Source: Sphingobium algorifonticola
GTDB taxonomy: Bacteria > Pseudomonadota > Alphaproteobacteria > Sphingomonadales > Sphingomonadaceae
Direction: 5' to 3'
Assembly: GCF_004005485.1 (NCBI RefSeq)
Contig: NZ_RZUL01000001.1
Location: 496,001-560,000, forward strand
Length of the DNA stretch: 64,000 nt
Each line of letters starts with the position of its first letter. The first letter of the stretch is position 1. A program made the translations under genes and the position numbers. Shown here piece by piece: positions 16,164 to 25,156 of this stretch. The notes beneath the pieces were generated by a model. The model saw only the letters and a program-made list of their open reading frames with translations. It searched no databases and was not told where the DNA came from.

Positions 16164-18473
16164 ATGAACCGTCGCCTCCGCTTGCTGGCCCTGTTGCTGT
16201 GCGGCACCGCCGCCACCCCGGTGCTTGCGCAGACAGCCCCGGCGCCTGCCGCCGATCCGGTCGAGGCAGCAACCGATCTAGGCGACACGATCATCGTGAC
16301 GGCGCAGAAGATCGAGCAGCGTGCGGTTGACGTGCCGATCACCATTTCGGCCACCAGCGGCGCGCGGCTGAAGCAGCTGGGCGTTTCGGACCTTGATGAG
16401 CTGTCCAACTATATTCCCGGCCTCAACATTCAGGAACAGAGCGCCAACAACCCCGGTATCGTCATACGCGGCATCACATCGGACAGCGGCTCCGCGCAAC
16501 AGGCGCCGCGCATCACCCTCTATTACAACGGCGTCGACATATCGCGCTCGCGCGGCTCCTATCAGGACATCTACGACGTGGAGCGGATCGAAGTCATCAA
16601 GGGACCGCAGGCGACCTTGTTCGGCACCGCGTCCGCCGTCGGCGCGATCAGCATCATTTCCGCGCGGCCCAAGCCCGGCCTGTCGGGCGAAGCCTATGGC
16701 AGCTACGGCAATTATGACGCGACCGTCCTGGGCGGTTTCCTCAATGTCGGGTCGGACAAGATCGCCGCCCGCGTCGCCTTCGCATGGAAAAAGCGCGACG
16801 GCTATGTCACCAATCTCGCCCCCAATCAGGATGATCTCTATCGGCAGGATCAGTTGGGCATCCGCGGGTCGCTGCGCTTCACGCCAAGCGAGCGGTTCAC
16901 CGCCGACCTGATCCTGACCTACGACCGGCAGCGCAATTCCGGTACGCCTTTCATTTCGCGCGTGTTGCCGACGACGGCAGGTCCGGGCAATCCCTTCGGC
17001 GTCGCACATCTGGGCGGATCGCCGGTGTCGGCCGCTGTACTCGGCGCGGAAAAGCTGGGCCTCAACCGCGACGTCTACGATGCGAACCTGACGTTCAGCT
17101 GGGACATCGCCGACGACTGGACGCTGACGATGGTCAACGGCTACCGCGATTTCAACAGCAACGAAGTGTTCGACGCCGACGGATCGGCCGCGTGGTATCT
17201 GGAGTTTGCGGAGGAAGCCGTTGGCTGGCAGGCAAGCCACGAAACGCGTTTCGCCTATAATTCGGAAAGCTTCCGCGGCTCCTTCGGCTGGAATCTGTTC
17301 CGCGAGGACAGCTTCCAGCGTGTACCCTTCTCGACCGAGGAAGGCACCTATCTGCAGTGCGCGGCGCGGCTGGTGCCTGGCCTGGCCTGCATCAACAGCG
17401 CAGGCGTGGTGACGGCGTCGCAGGCGACCGCCATCCTGACGCGCGGCGCGGCGACGACGATCCCCTACAGCTCGACCTTCGAAAATCAGGGCAAGAACGA
17501 CAGCTATTCGATGTTCGCGGACGGCACCTGGATCGCGTCGCCATCGCTTGAACTGACGGCGGGTATCCGCGCGCTGATCGAAAAGCGGCGTTCGGGCTTC
17601 ATCGCCCGCGCGCCCAATTCGGTGATTACCGGCGCGCCGCTTATCCCGGGGCAGATCGACACCGGCGGACGGACATTCCGCAACGAAGACAGCTTTCAGG
17701 CCTTTCTGCCGCGCTTCAACGTCCTGTATCGTTTCGCGCCCGGCGTGAACGGCTTTGCCACCGTATCGAAGGGCCGCCGCTCGCCCACCGTCAATCTGGG
17801 CGCCGCGCGCGTCAATGGGGTGGTCGTCGCCAATAGCCAGGCGGTGCCGGAAGAAAATGTGTGGAACTATGAAGTCGGCCTGAAAGCGGCGACCGGCATC
17901 TTTTCCGGCTCGCTCGGCGTCTATTACCAGACTTACGACAATTTCCAGGTAACGGTGACTGAAAACGCCGTGACCCGCACCGTCAGCGCCGGGTCCGCCA
18001 GCAATCTGGGTGTCGAGGCCGAAGTGCAGGTGCAGCCGACCTCGTGGCTCAATATCTTCGCCAATGTCGGCTACATCGACGGCGGCATCGACGACAAGGC
18101 AGAAAACGGCAATTTCACGGGTGACAAGTTCCGCCTGCAACCCGAAGTCCAGGGCGCGGCGGGCTTTACCATCGATGCGCCGATCGGCAACGGCGCCCGC
18201 ATCTTCGCAACGCCCAGCGTCACCTATCGCAGCCGCATCTTCTTCGAAGTGCCCAACAACCCGCTCATCAGCCAGAAGGCAGTGACGCTGGTCAACCTGC
18301 GCGCCGGGGTCGCCTTTGCCGATGACCGGATCGAGATTGCCGGATTCGCCCGCAACCTGACCAATCAGGATTATCTGCTCGACGCAGGCAACACCGGCGG
18401 CAGCTTCGGCATCCCGACCTTCATTCCGGGCGAGCCGCGCTTTTACGGCGTGCAGATAACGGGCCGTTTCTGA
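16164..18473 (+). CDS. TonB-dependent receptor paired with PhoD
   Basis: A 769-residue protein with signal peptide (MNRRLRLLALLLCGTAATPV, then LAQ), a TonB-box region DTIIVTAQK, a plug (RIEVIKGPQATLFGTASAVG) and a barrel ending YGVQITGRF. The start has an AAGGGG about seven bases upstream. It is followed 30 bp later by a PhoD-type phosphodiesterase and preceded by a probable Pho box, so its ligand is likely a phosphate ester or phosphonate-like compound scavenged under phosphate limitation. Ligand identity is inferred from context only. Confidence 0.93.
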   Translation: MNRRLRLLALLLCGTAATPVLAQTAPAPAADPVEAATDLGDTIIVTAQKIEQRAVDVPITISATSGARLKQLGVSDLDELSNYIPGLNIQEQSANNPGIVIRGITSDSGSAQQAPRITLYYNGVDISRSRGSYQDIYDVERIEVIKGPQATLFGTASAVGAISIISARPKPGLSGEAYGSYGNYDATVLGGFLNVGSDKIAARVAFAWKKRDGYVTNLAPNQDDLYRQDQLGIRGSLRFTPSERFTADLILTYDRQRNSGTPFISRVLPTTAGPGNPFGVAHLGGSPVSAAVLGAEKLGLNRDVYDANLTFSWDIADDWTLTMVNGYRDFNSNEVFDADGSAAWYLEFAEEAVGWQASHETRFAYNSESFRGSFGWNLFREDSFQRVPFSTEEGTYLQCAARLVPGLACINSAGVVTASQATAILTRGAATTIPYSSTFENQGKNDSYSMFADGTWIASPSLELTAGIRALIEKRRSGFIARAPNSVITGAPLIPGQIDTGGRTFRNEDSFQAFLPRFNVLYRFAPGVNGFATVSKGRRSPTVNLGAARVNGVVVANSQAVPEENVWNYEVGLKAATGIFSGSLGVYYQTYDNFQVTVTENAVTRTVSAGSASNLGVEAEVQVQPTSWLNIFANVGYIDGGIDDKAENGNFTGDKFRLQPEVQGAAGFTIDAPIGNGARIFATPSVTYRSRIFFEVPNNPLISQKAVTLVNLRAGVAFADDRIEIAGFARNLTNQDYLLDAGNTGGSFGIPTFIPGEPRFYGVQITGRF

Positions 18474-18503
18474 TCTAACACCCTATAGCCGGAGGACCAT
18501 GCC

Positions 18504-20144
18504 ATGACCTTCCCGATCGATCGCCGCCTGCTTATCAAGGGCAGCATATTTGGCCTGGGCGCGCTCGCCATTCCGGGTGCGGCGGCCGCACTGGCCGGTA
18601 AAGGCTTTACCCATGGCGTCGCCAGCGGAGAGCCTTCGGCCGGCTCGGTGCTGCTGTGGACACGTTTCGTCGCCGCGAATGACACGACCTTGCGCTGCGA
18701 AGTCGCCGCCGACAGCCGCTTTGCCAACGTCGCGGGCGGCGGCGAGGTTACCGCGCGGGGCGAAGCGGATCATACCGCCAAGATTACCGTTGCGGGTCTC
18801 AAGCCCGGTACCGTCTATTACTATCGCTTCGTCGCCCCGGATGGCAGCATGAGCCCGGTCGGCCGCACAAAGACCCTGCCCCAGGGCGATGTGGCGCGCT
18901 TCGGCATCGCGCTCTTTTCCTGTTCCAACCTGCCGTTCGGCTGGTTCACGGCCTATGGCCATGCGGCGCAGCGGCAGGATATCGATCTGGTCGTCCATTG
19001 CGGCGACTACCTCTACGAATATCCCGTCGGCACCTATCCCAGCGCGAAGGAGGCCCTGCCCGGCCGGCTGATCCAGCCAACGAACGAAATGGTCACGCTG
19101 GCGGACTATCGCCTGCGCCATGCCTGCTACCGGCTCGATCCCGACCTTCAGGCCCTGCATGCGATGTTCCCGATGATCGCGCAGTGGGACGATCACGAAC
19201 TGGCGAACGATGCATGGACCGACGGCGCGGAAAATCACCAGCCGGAGACCGAAGGCGACTGGGCAACGCGCAAGGCCGTCGCCGAGCGTGTCTATCGCGA
19301 ATGGATGCCGGTGTCCGAGGCCCCCTACAGCGCCTATGAAATCGGCTCGCTGGCGACGCTGTTCCGCCCGGAAACGCGCATAACCGGGCGCAGCAAGCAG
19401 CTCGAACTGGCCGAGGCACTGGCCGGGCGCGGCGACCTTGGCAAGGCGCTGATGGAGTTTCGCGACGGGCCGTGGAGCGCGAAGGACCGCAGCCTGATGG
19501 GTGAACGCCAAGAAAAATGGCTGTACGACGGTCTTGCCGCCTCCACCCGCAAGGGCACCGCGTGGCAGATCGTCGCGCAGCAGCTTGTGATGGGCAACGG
19601 CCGCTTCCCGTCGCAGGCCGCGGATTGGGTGCCCGCATCGGCCCCGGACTATATCCGCCAGCGCACGATGGCCGGCGTCGCCGCATCGAAAGCTGGCCTG
19701 CCGTTCAATCTCGATGCGTGGGACGGCTATCCCGCCGCACGCACCCGCCTTTACGAAGCCGCACTGACGGCAGACGCGAATATGGTTGTGCTGTCGGGCG
19801 ACAGCCACAATGCCTGGGGCTATGATCTGGGCGATCGCGGCAGCAACGGCAAGCGCGTGGCCGCAGGTGTCGAGTTTGCCGGGCACAGCGTCACCTCACC
19901 CGGCTTCGAAAGCTATGTGCCGCAGGTGGCCCCGGCCGATGTCGCCGCCGCCCTGCGGCAGACCAACCCCGATCTGATATTCAGCGACACCAGCCGTCGC
20001 GGCTATGTCTCGCTCGACATCACACCGCAGCAGGTCAGCGGCGCCTGGCATTTCATGCGCGATATCCGCAGCCGCACGAACGAGGTGGCCGAGACCAAGA
20101 CCATGCGGGTGCGCAAGGGCATGCGGACGCTCGAAAGCGTCTGA
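18504..20144 (+). CDS. phoD: PhoD-family alkaline phosphatase/phosphodiesterase
   Basis: A 546-residue protein with an N-terminal export signal bearing a twin arginine (DRRLLIKGSIFGLGALAIPG), as in Tat-exported PhoD. There is a fibronectin-like N-terminal domain (about 35-130) and a metallophosphatase core with metal-ligand motifs CGDYLYEY, WDDHELANDAW and LSGDSHNAWGYDLG. PhoD releases phosphate from mono- and diesters in the periplasm using Fe/Ca. It forms an operon with the preceding TonB receptor, so substrates brought through the receptor would be hydrolysed here. Confidence 0.93.
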   Translation: MTFPIDRRLLIKGSIFGLGALAIPGAAAALAGKGFTHGVASGEPSAGSVLLWTRFVAANDTTLRCEVAADSRFANVAGGGEVTARGEADHTAKITVAGLKPGTVYYYRFVAPDGSMSPVGRTKTLPQGDVARFGIALFSCSNLPFGWFTAYGHAAQRQDIDLVVHCGDYLYEYPVGTYPSAKEALPGRLIQPTNEMVTLADYRLRHACYRLDPDLQALHAMFPMIAQWDDHELANDAWTDGAENHQPETEGDWATRKAVAERVYREWMPVSEAPYSAYEIGSLATLFRPETRITGRSKQLELAEALAGRGDLGKALMEFRDGPWSAKDRSLMGERQEKWLYDGLAASTRKGTAWQIVAQQLVMGNGRFPSQAADWVPASAPDYIRQRTMAGVAASKAGLPFNLDAWDGYPAARTRLYEAALTADANMVVLSGDSHNAWGYDLGDRGSNGKRVAAGVEFAGHSVTSPGFESYVPQVAPADVAAALRQTNPDLIFSDTSRRGYVSLDITPQQVSGAWHFMRDIRSRTNEVAETKTMRVRKGMRTLESV

Positions 20145-20218
20145 TCGATCCGTCGACGGACTGATAACGAATCTGAAACGACATGCGGTTTATGATGCTG
20201 GCCGAGCGGGAGAGCGTC

Positions 20219-20560
20219 ATGGCCGGTATGGCAGGACACAGGAACAGCATGCGGACGGCGAGCGGAGGCATCCGTCTCGCCGAACGCCGCCTGCTGCGCC
20301 GGTCCAAGATCTTCACGCCGGTCACGTTGAACGACGGGGAGCGCGACATGCGCGCGCATCTGCTCGACATCGGCACCGGCGGCGCGCTGTGCTTTACCGA
20401 AACGGCATTGCGGCGCGGCGCGATCGTCGATGTCGCATGGCAGGGCGCGCAATGGGCGGCGGAAGTCGTCTGGATCCGCAATCGCCGGTTCGGCCTGCGC
20501 TTTTTGTCGCCGCTGTGCGCCGCAACCGTCCAGAGTGTCATCGTCACACCCACCGCCTGA
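20219..20560 (+). CDS. PilZ-domain protein
   Basis: Encodes 113 residues from the ATG at 20219, which has GGAG six bases upstream; in-frame ATGs at 20183 and 20195 are less well placed. The PilZ signature is visible: the arginine-rich RRLLRRSK loop followed by LLDIGTGGALC and GLRFLSP. The second motif is normally D/N-x-S-x-x-G; here Ser is Gly, which could weaken c-di-GMP binding. It is a single-domain protein, so it would act by binding a partner. It stands alone after phoD. Confidence 0.8.
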   Translation: MAGMAGHRNSMRTASGGIRLAERRLLRRSKIFTPVTLNDGERDMRAHLLDIGTGGALCFTETALRRGAIVDVAWQGAQWAAEVVWIRNRRFGLRFLSPLCAATVQSVIVTPTA

Positions 20561-20640
20561 CCCCACGTTTATTCCCGCCAGGGAAATGATCGGGCTGTAA
20601 CTTCCTGCCGCTTCGCGCAGAATAGCGCAAAGGAGTGTGC

Positions 20641-21177
20641 GTGCAGGCAAGCGAGGACGAATTGCAGCGAATGATGGTCGGCGGTCTGGACGGTGACGCT
20701 GCCGCCCACCGCGCCCTGCTGCGCGCGCTCGTTCCGCTGCTCCGCCGCTTCTTCGCCAGGCGGCTGCGCGATGCGGACGGAGAAGTCGACGACCTTGTGC
20801 AGGAAACGCTGATGGCCATTCACACGCGGCGGGGGACATATGACCGCACCCGCCCCTTTGCCCCTTGGGCCTTTGCGGTCGCGCGACACAAGATGATCGA
20901 CCATTTCCGCCGCCACCGCCAGCATCTGTCGATCGACGGGCTGGACGACATTCTGGTGACCGAGGGGTTCGAGGCAGCGAGCGGGGCGGCGATGGATGTC
21001 GATCATCTGCTCGCCACCATTCCCGACAAGCAGGCCCAGGCGATACGTGACACGCGTGTCGAGGGGCTGAGCATCGTGGAGGCGGCAGAGCGGCGCGGCA
21101 TGAGCGAATCGGACGTGAAAGTGTCGGTCCATCGCGGCTTGCGGGCGCTGGCGGCGCGGCTGCGCGGCGACTTATGA
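20641..21177 (+). CDS. ECF-type RNA polymerase sigma factor
   Basis: A 178-residue protein starting at a GTG with AGGAG five bases upstream. Region 2 (EVDDLVQETLMAIHTRRGTY, then RPFAPWAFAVARHKMIDHFR) and region 4 (LSIVEAAERRGMSESDVKVS then VHRGLRAL) are clear. Coupled with the NrsF-like gene it resembles the Caulobacter SigF-NrsF stress system. A GTAACT at 20597-20602 lies 39 bp before the start and could be the -35 of an autoregulated promoter; the -10 is not evident. Confidence 0.9.
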   Translation: MQASEDELQRMMVGGLDGDAAAHRALLRALVPLLRRFFARRLRDADGEVDDLVQETLMAIHTRRGTYDRTRPFAPWAFAVARHKMIDHFRRHRQHLSIDGLDDILVTEGFEAASGAAMDVDHLLATIPDKQAQAIRDTRVEGLSIVEAAERRGMSESDVKVSVHRGLRALAARLRGDL

Positions 21178-21818
21178 TGGAGACGGACATGCTGATAGAA
21201 ACCCTGGCGCACGACGTGCGGCCTGTGCCCCGGCGCGCGGTGGAACGGCGGATGGCGGGGGCGCTGGCGACCGGCGGCCTTGTCGCGGTGGCGATCATTC
21301 CGATGACGATTGGCCTGCGCGACGATCTGGCGGCGGCGCTGGCGGGCGGCACCTTCTGGATGAAGCTGATCTACACATTGGCTCTCGCGCTGGGCGGCAC
21401 GGCCGCGGCCATAGGCCTGGCGCGCCCGGACGCGCCGCGCCCGCGCGGTCTGTGGCTGCTGTCGGTGCCCGTGCTGCTGATGGCGGGTCTCTCTGCCCAT
21501 GAATTGCTGGCTACCCCCGCTACGGAATGGATGGCGCTGGTAAAAGGGGAAAGCTGGGATCGCTGTGCGCTCAACATTCTGTTGCTGGCGCTGCCGATTT
21601 TCGTCGCAGGTCTCTGGGCATTTCGCCGGTTCGCGCCGACCCGGCTGCGGCTGACCGGAGCGATGGCAGGCCTGGCGGCCGGCGGCCTGTCCGCGACGCT
21701 CTACGGGCTGCACTGCCCCGAAGCATCGGCGACGTTCGTGCTGCTGTGGTATTCGCTGGGGATTGCGGTCGCGACGCTCGGCGGCTGGCTCACCGGGCCG
21801 CGCCTGCTGCGCTGGTAA
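21174..21818 (+). CDS. NrsF-family (DUF1109) anti-sigma membrane protein
   Basis: A 214-residue protein with six hydrophobic helices and the DUF1109/NrsF layout: an N-terminal LIETLAHDVRPVPRRAVERR cytoplasmic segment and a conserved cysteine pair in helical loops (WDRCALNILLLALPIF and GLHCPEASATFVLLWYSLG). In Caulobacter NrsF holds SigF inactive and loses it when the two cysteines meet heavy metal or oxidant. The ATG overlaps the sigma-factor stop (ATGA), so the two are translated together. Confidence 0.9.
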   Translation: MMETDMLIETLAHDVRPVPRRAVERRMAGALATGGLVAVAIIPMTIGLRDDLAAALAGGTFWMKLIYTLALALGGTAAAIGLARPDAPRPRGLWLLSVPVLLMAGLSAHELLATPATEWMALVKGESWDRCALNILLLALPIFVAGLWAFRRFAPTRLRLTGAMAGLAAGGLSATLYGLHCPEASATFVLLWYSLGIAVATLGGWLTGPRLLRW

Positions 21819-21868
21819 CGTCAAAAGAGGCAAGGCGTTCGCCAATCGCCATGCTATGCGCCGCGACC

Positions 21869-22099
21869 ATGACGGCGACCGACCTGCACGAAATCTTCAT
21901 CGTCACCTTGCTGCGCCGTGCCGGTGGCACCCGGCGGCACTGGCGACTGGCGCTGGGCGAGGTGCGCGTCTACCCGGTTGAGACTCATCCGCACTGCAAC
22001 TGGGCCGTGACCCCGCACGGCACCTTGCGCGACATGACGGAAATAGAGCGACTGGCGGACGACCTGCGCCTGCGTTATCCGCGGATCACGCCGGGCTGA
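21869..22099 (+). CDS. Small hypothetical protein
   Basis: A 76-residue protein, MTATDLHEIFIVTLLRRAGG then TRRHWRLALGEVRVYPVETH. The sequence is charged, soluble and well balanced, unlike the antisense shadows, and ends convergent with the SDR gene (14-bp overlap). I recognise no family. There is no good ribosome site at this ATG; an in-frame ATG at 21851 is the alternative. It is probably a real, lineage-restricted gene. Confidence 0.55.
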   Translation: MTATDLHEIFIVTLLRRAGGTRRHWRLALGEVRVYPVETHPHCNWAVTPHGTLRDMTEIERLADDLRLRYPRITPG

Positions 22100-22892
22100 C
22101 GCCTGCCTTTGCGGCGCGCACGGCGGCGACGATTTCGGCGTTGGTCGGGTTGCGCCGCAGGGTAAGGCCGCCGTTCACCTGAAACGTCTGGCCGGTCATG
22201 AAACAGGCGTCGGACACGATCCAGGCGATGGCGTTGGCAATATCCTCGCGCGTGTTGACTCGCCCCAGCGGATATTCCTTCTCGAACGCCGCCACGACCG
22301 CCGGATTGGCCGCGGCGCGCGCCGTCATCGGCGTTTCGGTGAAACCCGGCGCGACGCTGTTGGCGCGGATTCCGCGATGCCCGAACTGGTTGGCGATGCA
22401 GCGGATGACGTGATCGGTGCCGGCCTTGGTGCCCATATAGGCGGCGTGATCCTCCAGCATGATCGTGGCCGTGGCGGAGCTGATCTGCACGATCGATCCG
22501 CCGTCGCGCATCACCCGCAACGCCGCCTGATAGTAAAGGAAACAGCCGGTGAATTGCAGATCGACGATCTTCTGCAACTCTTCGCGCGTCGTTTCCAGAA
22601 ATGGCTTGAGCAGGCCCCATCCGGTCGCATTGATGGCGATGTCCACTCCACCGAAGCGCGCCACGGCGGTGTCCATCAAAGCGGCCAGTTGCGCTTCGTC
22701 CGTCAGGTCGCACAGCGCCCAGGCGCCATCGATGCTGTCGGCAAAGCGCGCAAGCTCTTCGGCATGGCGCCCGCCCACGACAATCTGCGCACCATCGGCA
22801 TGCAGTCGCGCGGCAATGGCCTGGCCCATATTGTCGCGCCCCGCCGCCCCCATGACGACAGCAACCTTGCCCGCAAGCGGCTGCGCGGTCAT
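22086..22892 (-). CDS. Short-chain dehydrogenase/reductase (island SDR 1)
   Basis: A 268-residue classical SDR. The nucleotide loop is a variant, GAAGRDNMG instead of TGxxxGxG; NATG and SSAT motifs follow, with the catalytic pair Tyr-x3-Lys in AAYMGTKAG. NAD(P)-dependent oxidoreduction of a hydroxyl/keto group is expected. Its ATG overlaps the stop of the acyl-CoA synthetase gene (ATGA), so both are expressed from the palindrome-bearing promoter at 24.57 kb. A role in CoA-ester oxidation is inferred from that pairing. Confidence 0.9.
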   Translation of the reverse strand: MTAQPLAGKVAVVMGAAGRDNMGQAIAARLHADGAQIVVGGRHAEELARFADSIDGAWALCDLTDEAQLAALMDTAVARFGGVDIAINATGWGLLKPFLETTREELQKIVDLQFTGCFLYYQAALRVMRDGGSIVQISSATATIMLEDHAAYMGTKAGTDHVIRCIANQFGHRGIRANSVAPGFTETPMTARAAANPAVVAAFEKEYPLGRVNTREDIANAIAWIVSDACFMTGQTFQVNGGLTLRRNPTNAEIVAAVRAAKAGVSPA

Positions 22893-24535
22893 GCGACGCC
22901 CGCGCCCAGTTCCTCGATCAGCGCGGTGCGCAGACGGAACTTCTGGATCTTGGACGTCGACATGGGCCAGCTTTCAACGAAGCGGATGTGGCGCGGCAGC
23001 TTGAAACTGGCGATCGTGCCGGTGCAATGGGCGATCAGCGTCGCGGCGTCCGTCACCGCGCCTTCGGCCAGCTCGACGAACGCGGCGGGCACCTCGACAT
23101 AGCGATCGTCGGGAATGCCGACCACCTGCGCCAGCTTGACGGCGGGGTGCGTCTGCAACGCCGCCTCGATCTCGGCAGCGGCGACATTCTCCCCTCCAAC
23201 CTTCAGCATGTCCTTCGTCCGGCCATGGAACATGATGTGACCGCTTGCGTCGAACGATCCGATGTCGCCCGTGTGCAACCAGCCGTCGCGGATGCTTTCG
23301 GCCGTCTTGTCCGGCGCATTATAATAGCCTGAGAGCATGTTCGGCCCGCGCGCGCAGATTTCGCCTGGCGTGCCTTCGGGGCAGGGCGCGCCGGTCTCGA
23401 TATCGCGGATGGCGACTTCCCATTCGTCCAGCGGGACACCGAGACGCTCCGTGCGCAGGGCGAAACTGTCCGAAAGACGGCTGGTGCAGATCGTGCCCGC
23501 CGCCTCGGTCAGGCCATAAGTGCCGACATGCGTGATGGCGGGCATGGCGGCGATCATCGCCTCCTTGATCCAGGCAGGCTGCACCGCGAAATTGCTGTTC
23601 ATCAGGCGCATCGACGACAGGTCGGTATCCTTGAAGGTGGGATGCTCGATCAGCCCCTGCATGATTGTGACGAAGCTGGGATAGGCGACGGTCGCCCGCT
23701 CATCCTGCAACATCTTGAGCGCCACGCCCGCGTCGAAATGCGGCACCGTCAGATACGCGCCGCCGACGTCCAGGATCATCGTCATCGGCAAGATGCCTGC
23801 GATGTGGAAGATCGGAAGGGGTGACCACACCTTGTCGCGCGCCGTCACTTCGTAGCGTTTGCCAAGGTTGCGGCTGTTGCCCACCATCGCCCGGTGGCTG
23901 ATCATGCAGCCTTTGGGATTGGCGGTGGTGCCCGACGTGTAGAGGATGAGCGCGATATCCGTCGGCGTGACCGCATCGATCCGCGCATCGACCGCCGCGT
24001 CGGCCTGCGCATCGGCATCGCCCTTCGCCAGCGCAGCGGACACGCCGACCAGATAAGGTGCGCACGGGCTTTCGAGGCAGATGATCTGGCGCAGACGCGG
24101 CGCTTCCGGCAGTGCCAGACGATAGGGATTCTCGGCCAGCGGCAAGGTCGGCAACGCTGCGCAGAGCCGCTGCCCGAAATCCAGCGAATCGGCGACACGC
24201 CCCGTCGTTACCAGCAGGACCAGATCGGCATCCCTGACGAGATAAGCCAATTCCCCCGCCTGATAGCGGGCATTGACCGGCACCGCGACCGCGCCCGCCA
24301 TGGCTGCGCCGAACATCGCCTCGACAAAATCGGGACAGGTGGACAGCAATATGCCGACATGTTCGCCCGGCTGCACGCCCATCGCGATGAAGGCGCGCGC
24401 CCATCGCCGCGCCGATGCGGCGAGGCCGGCGTGGCTCAGCCGCCGGTCTGGAAAGACCAGCGCGTCGGCATCGCCATGGCGCACACCGCTTTCGCGCAGC
24501 ACGGCGCCTAGCGTGTAGAGTGCCTCGCCCGTCAT
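22889..24535 (-). CDS. AMP-forming acyl-CoA synthetase
   Basis: A 548-residue adenylate-forming enzyme. Motifs: P-loop LILYTSGTTANPKGCMISHR, TYGLTEAAGT, the hinge GWLHTGDIGSFDASGHIMF then GRTKDMLKVGGENV, and the C-terminal catalytic Lys in KIQKFRLR. It activates a carboxylic acid to its CoA thioester through an acyl-AMP, the entry step into CoA-dependent breakdown. Substrate is unknown; the sequence resembles medium-chain/aryl acid ligases of catabolic clusters. A perfect-centred operator lies 38 bp before the start, whose ribosome site is GGGAGAGG. Confidence 0.93.
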   Translation of the reverse strand: MTGEALYTLGAVLRESGVRHGDADALVFPDRRLSHAGLAASARRWARAFIAMGVQPGEHVGILLSTCPDFVEAMFGAAMAGAVAVPVNARYQAGELAYLVRDADLVLLVTTGRVADSLDFGQRLCAALPTLPLAENPYRLALPEAPRLRQIICLESPCAPYLVGVSAALAKGDADAQADAAVDARIDAVTPTDIALILYTSGTTANPKGCMISHRAMVGNSRNLGKRYEVTARDKVWSPLPIFHIAGILPMTMILDVGGAYLTVPHFDAGVALKMLQDERATVAYPSFVTIMQGLIEHPTFKDTDLSSMRLMNSNFAVQPAWIKEAMIAAMPAITHVGTYGLTEAAGTICTSRLSDSFALRTERLGVPLDEWEVAIRDIETGAPCPEGTPGEICARGPNMLSGYYNAPDKTAESIRDGWLHTGDIGSFDASGHIMFHGRTKDMLKVGGENVAAAEIEAALQTHPAVKLAQVVGIPDDRYVEVPAAFVELAEGAVTDAATLIAHCTGTIASFKLPRHIRFVESWPMSTSKIQKFRLRTALIEELGAGVA

Positions 24536-24572
24536 TGCCTCTCCCGACGATCATTTCGACTGCCTATATAAC

Positions 24573-24590
24573 AAACAGTCATGATTGTTT
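24573..24590. promoter_or_regulatory. TetR-type operator, site A
   Basis: AAACAGTCATGATTGTTT, symmetric except for one base pair, 38 bp before the acyl-CoA synthetase start. It matches 17 of 18 positions of the window-wide motif AAACAATCATGATTGTTT. Confidence 0.75.
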
Positions 24591-24631
24591 TTTGCAAGTG
24601 CTTTCTGACTTGATCGCGTGCTTGACCGCGC

Positions 24632-25156
24632 TCACATGTCGCGCACGGCGGTATCCGGGTTGCGGTCCCATTGCTCCGCCGCGCGAACGACCGCCGCGAA
24701 AAAGGCGTGGATCGCGGGCTTGTCCTCCAGTATCTCGACCATATGGCCCAGCGCCGGGGCCGTATCGACATAGCAGAAGCGGACTTCGCCAAAGCGACCT
24801 TCGCTGGCCACGGCAAAGCCCTGATCGGTATAGAAGGCCAGCGCCGCATCATAATCCTGCGCGATAAAGGCGACATGATGCAGCCCCTCGGCCCCCGCCG
24901 CCATCGTGTCGCGATAGCAGGACGGGCTGTCATCATGCTGCTGCACCAGTTCGATCTGGATCGGCCCGGCCTGCGCCACGGCGATCGAAAAATCGGTGAC
25001 CTGCGGCCTGCCGCGATGCTTCGGATCGATCAGCGTCAGATGCCGTCCGACCAGAAACGGGCCGACGCCCGTGGTGCGATGCCAGCGCGCGGCGGCCTCG
25101 TCGATGTCGTTGACGACCCAGGAAAACTGGACGATTTGCTGGTCGGCGGGGATCAT
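24632..25156 (-). CDS. VOC-family (glyoxalase-fold) protein
   Basis: Encodes 174 residues from the ATG at 25156, which overlaps the thioesterase stop (ATGA). Two beta-alpha-beta-beta-beta modules are visible: QFSWVVNDIDEAAARWHRTT near the start and LHHVAFIAQDYDAALAFYTD in the second half, with metal-ligand candidates His, Glu (IQIELVQQ), His and Glu (GHMVEILE). VOC enzymes include epimerases for methylmalonyl-CoA-like esters, lyases and extradiol dioxygenases; the arrangement here is closest to the single-chain VOC proteins annotated near acyl-CoA metabolism. The reaction is not assigned. Confidence 0.85.
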   Translation of the reverse strand: MIPADQQIVQFSWVVNDIDEAAARWHRTTGVGPFLVGRHLTLIDPKHRGRPQVTDFSIAVAQAGPIQIELVQQHDDSPSCYRDTMAAGAEGLHHVAFIAQDYDAALAFYTDQGFAVASEGRFGEVRFCYVDTAPALGHMVEILEDKPAIHAFFAAVVRAAEQWDRNPDTAVRDM

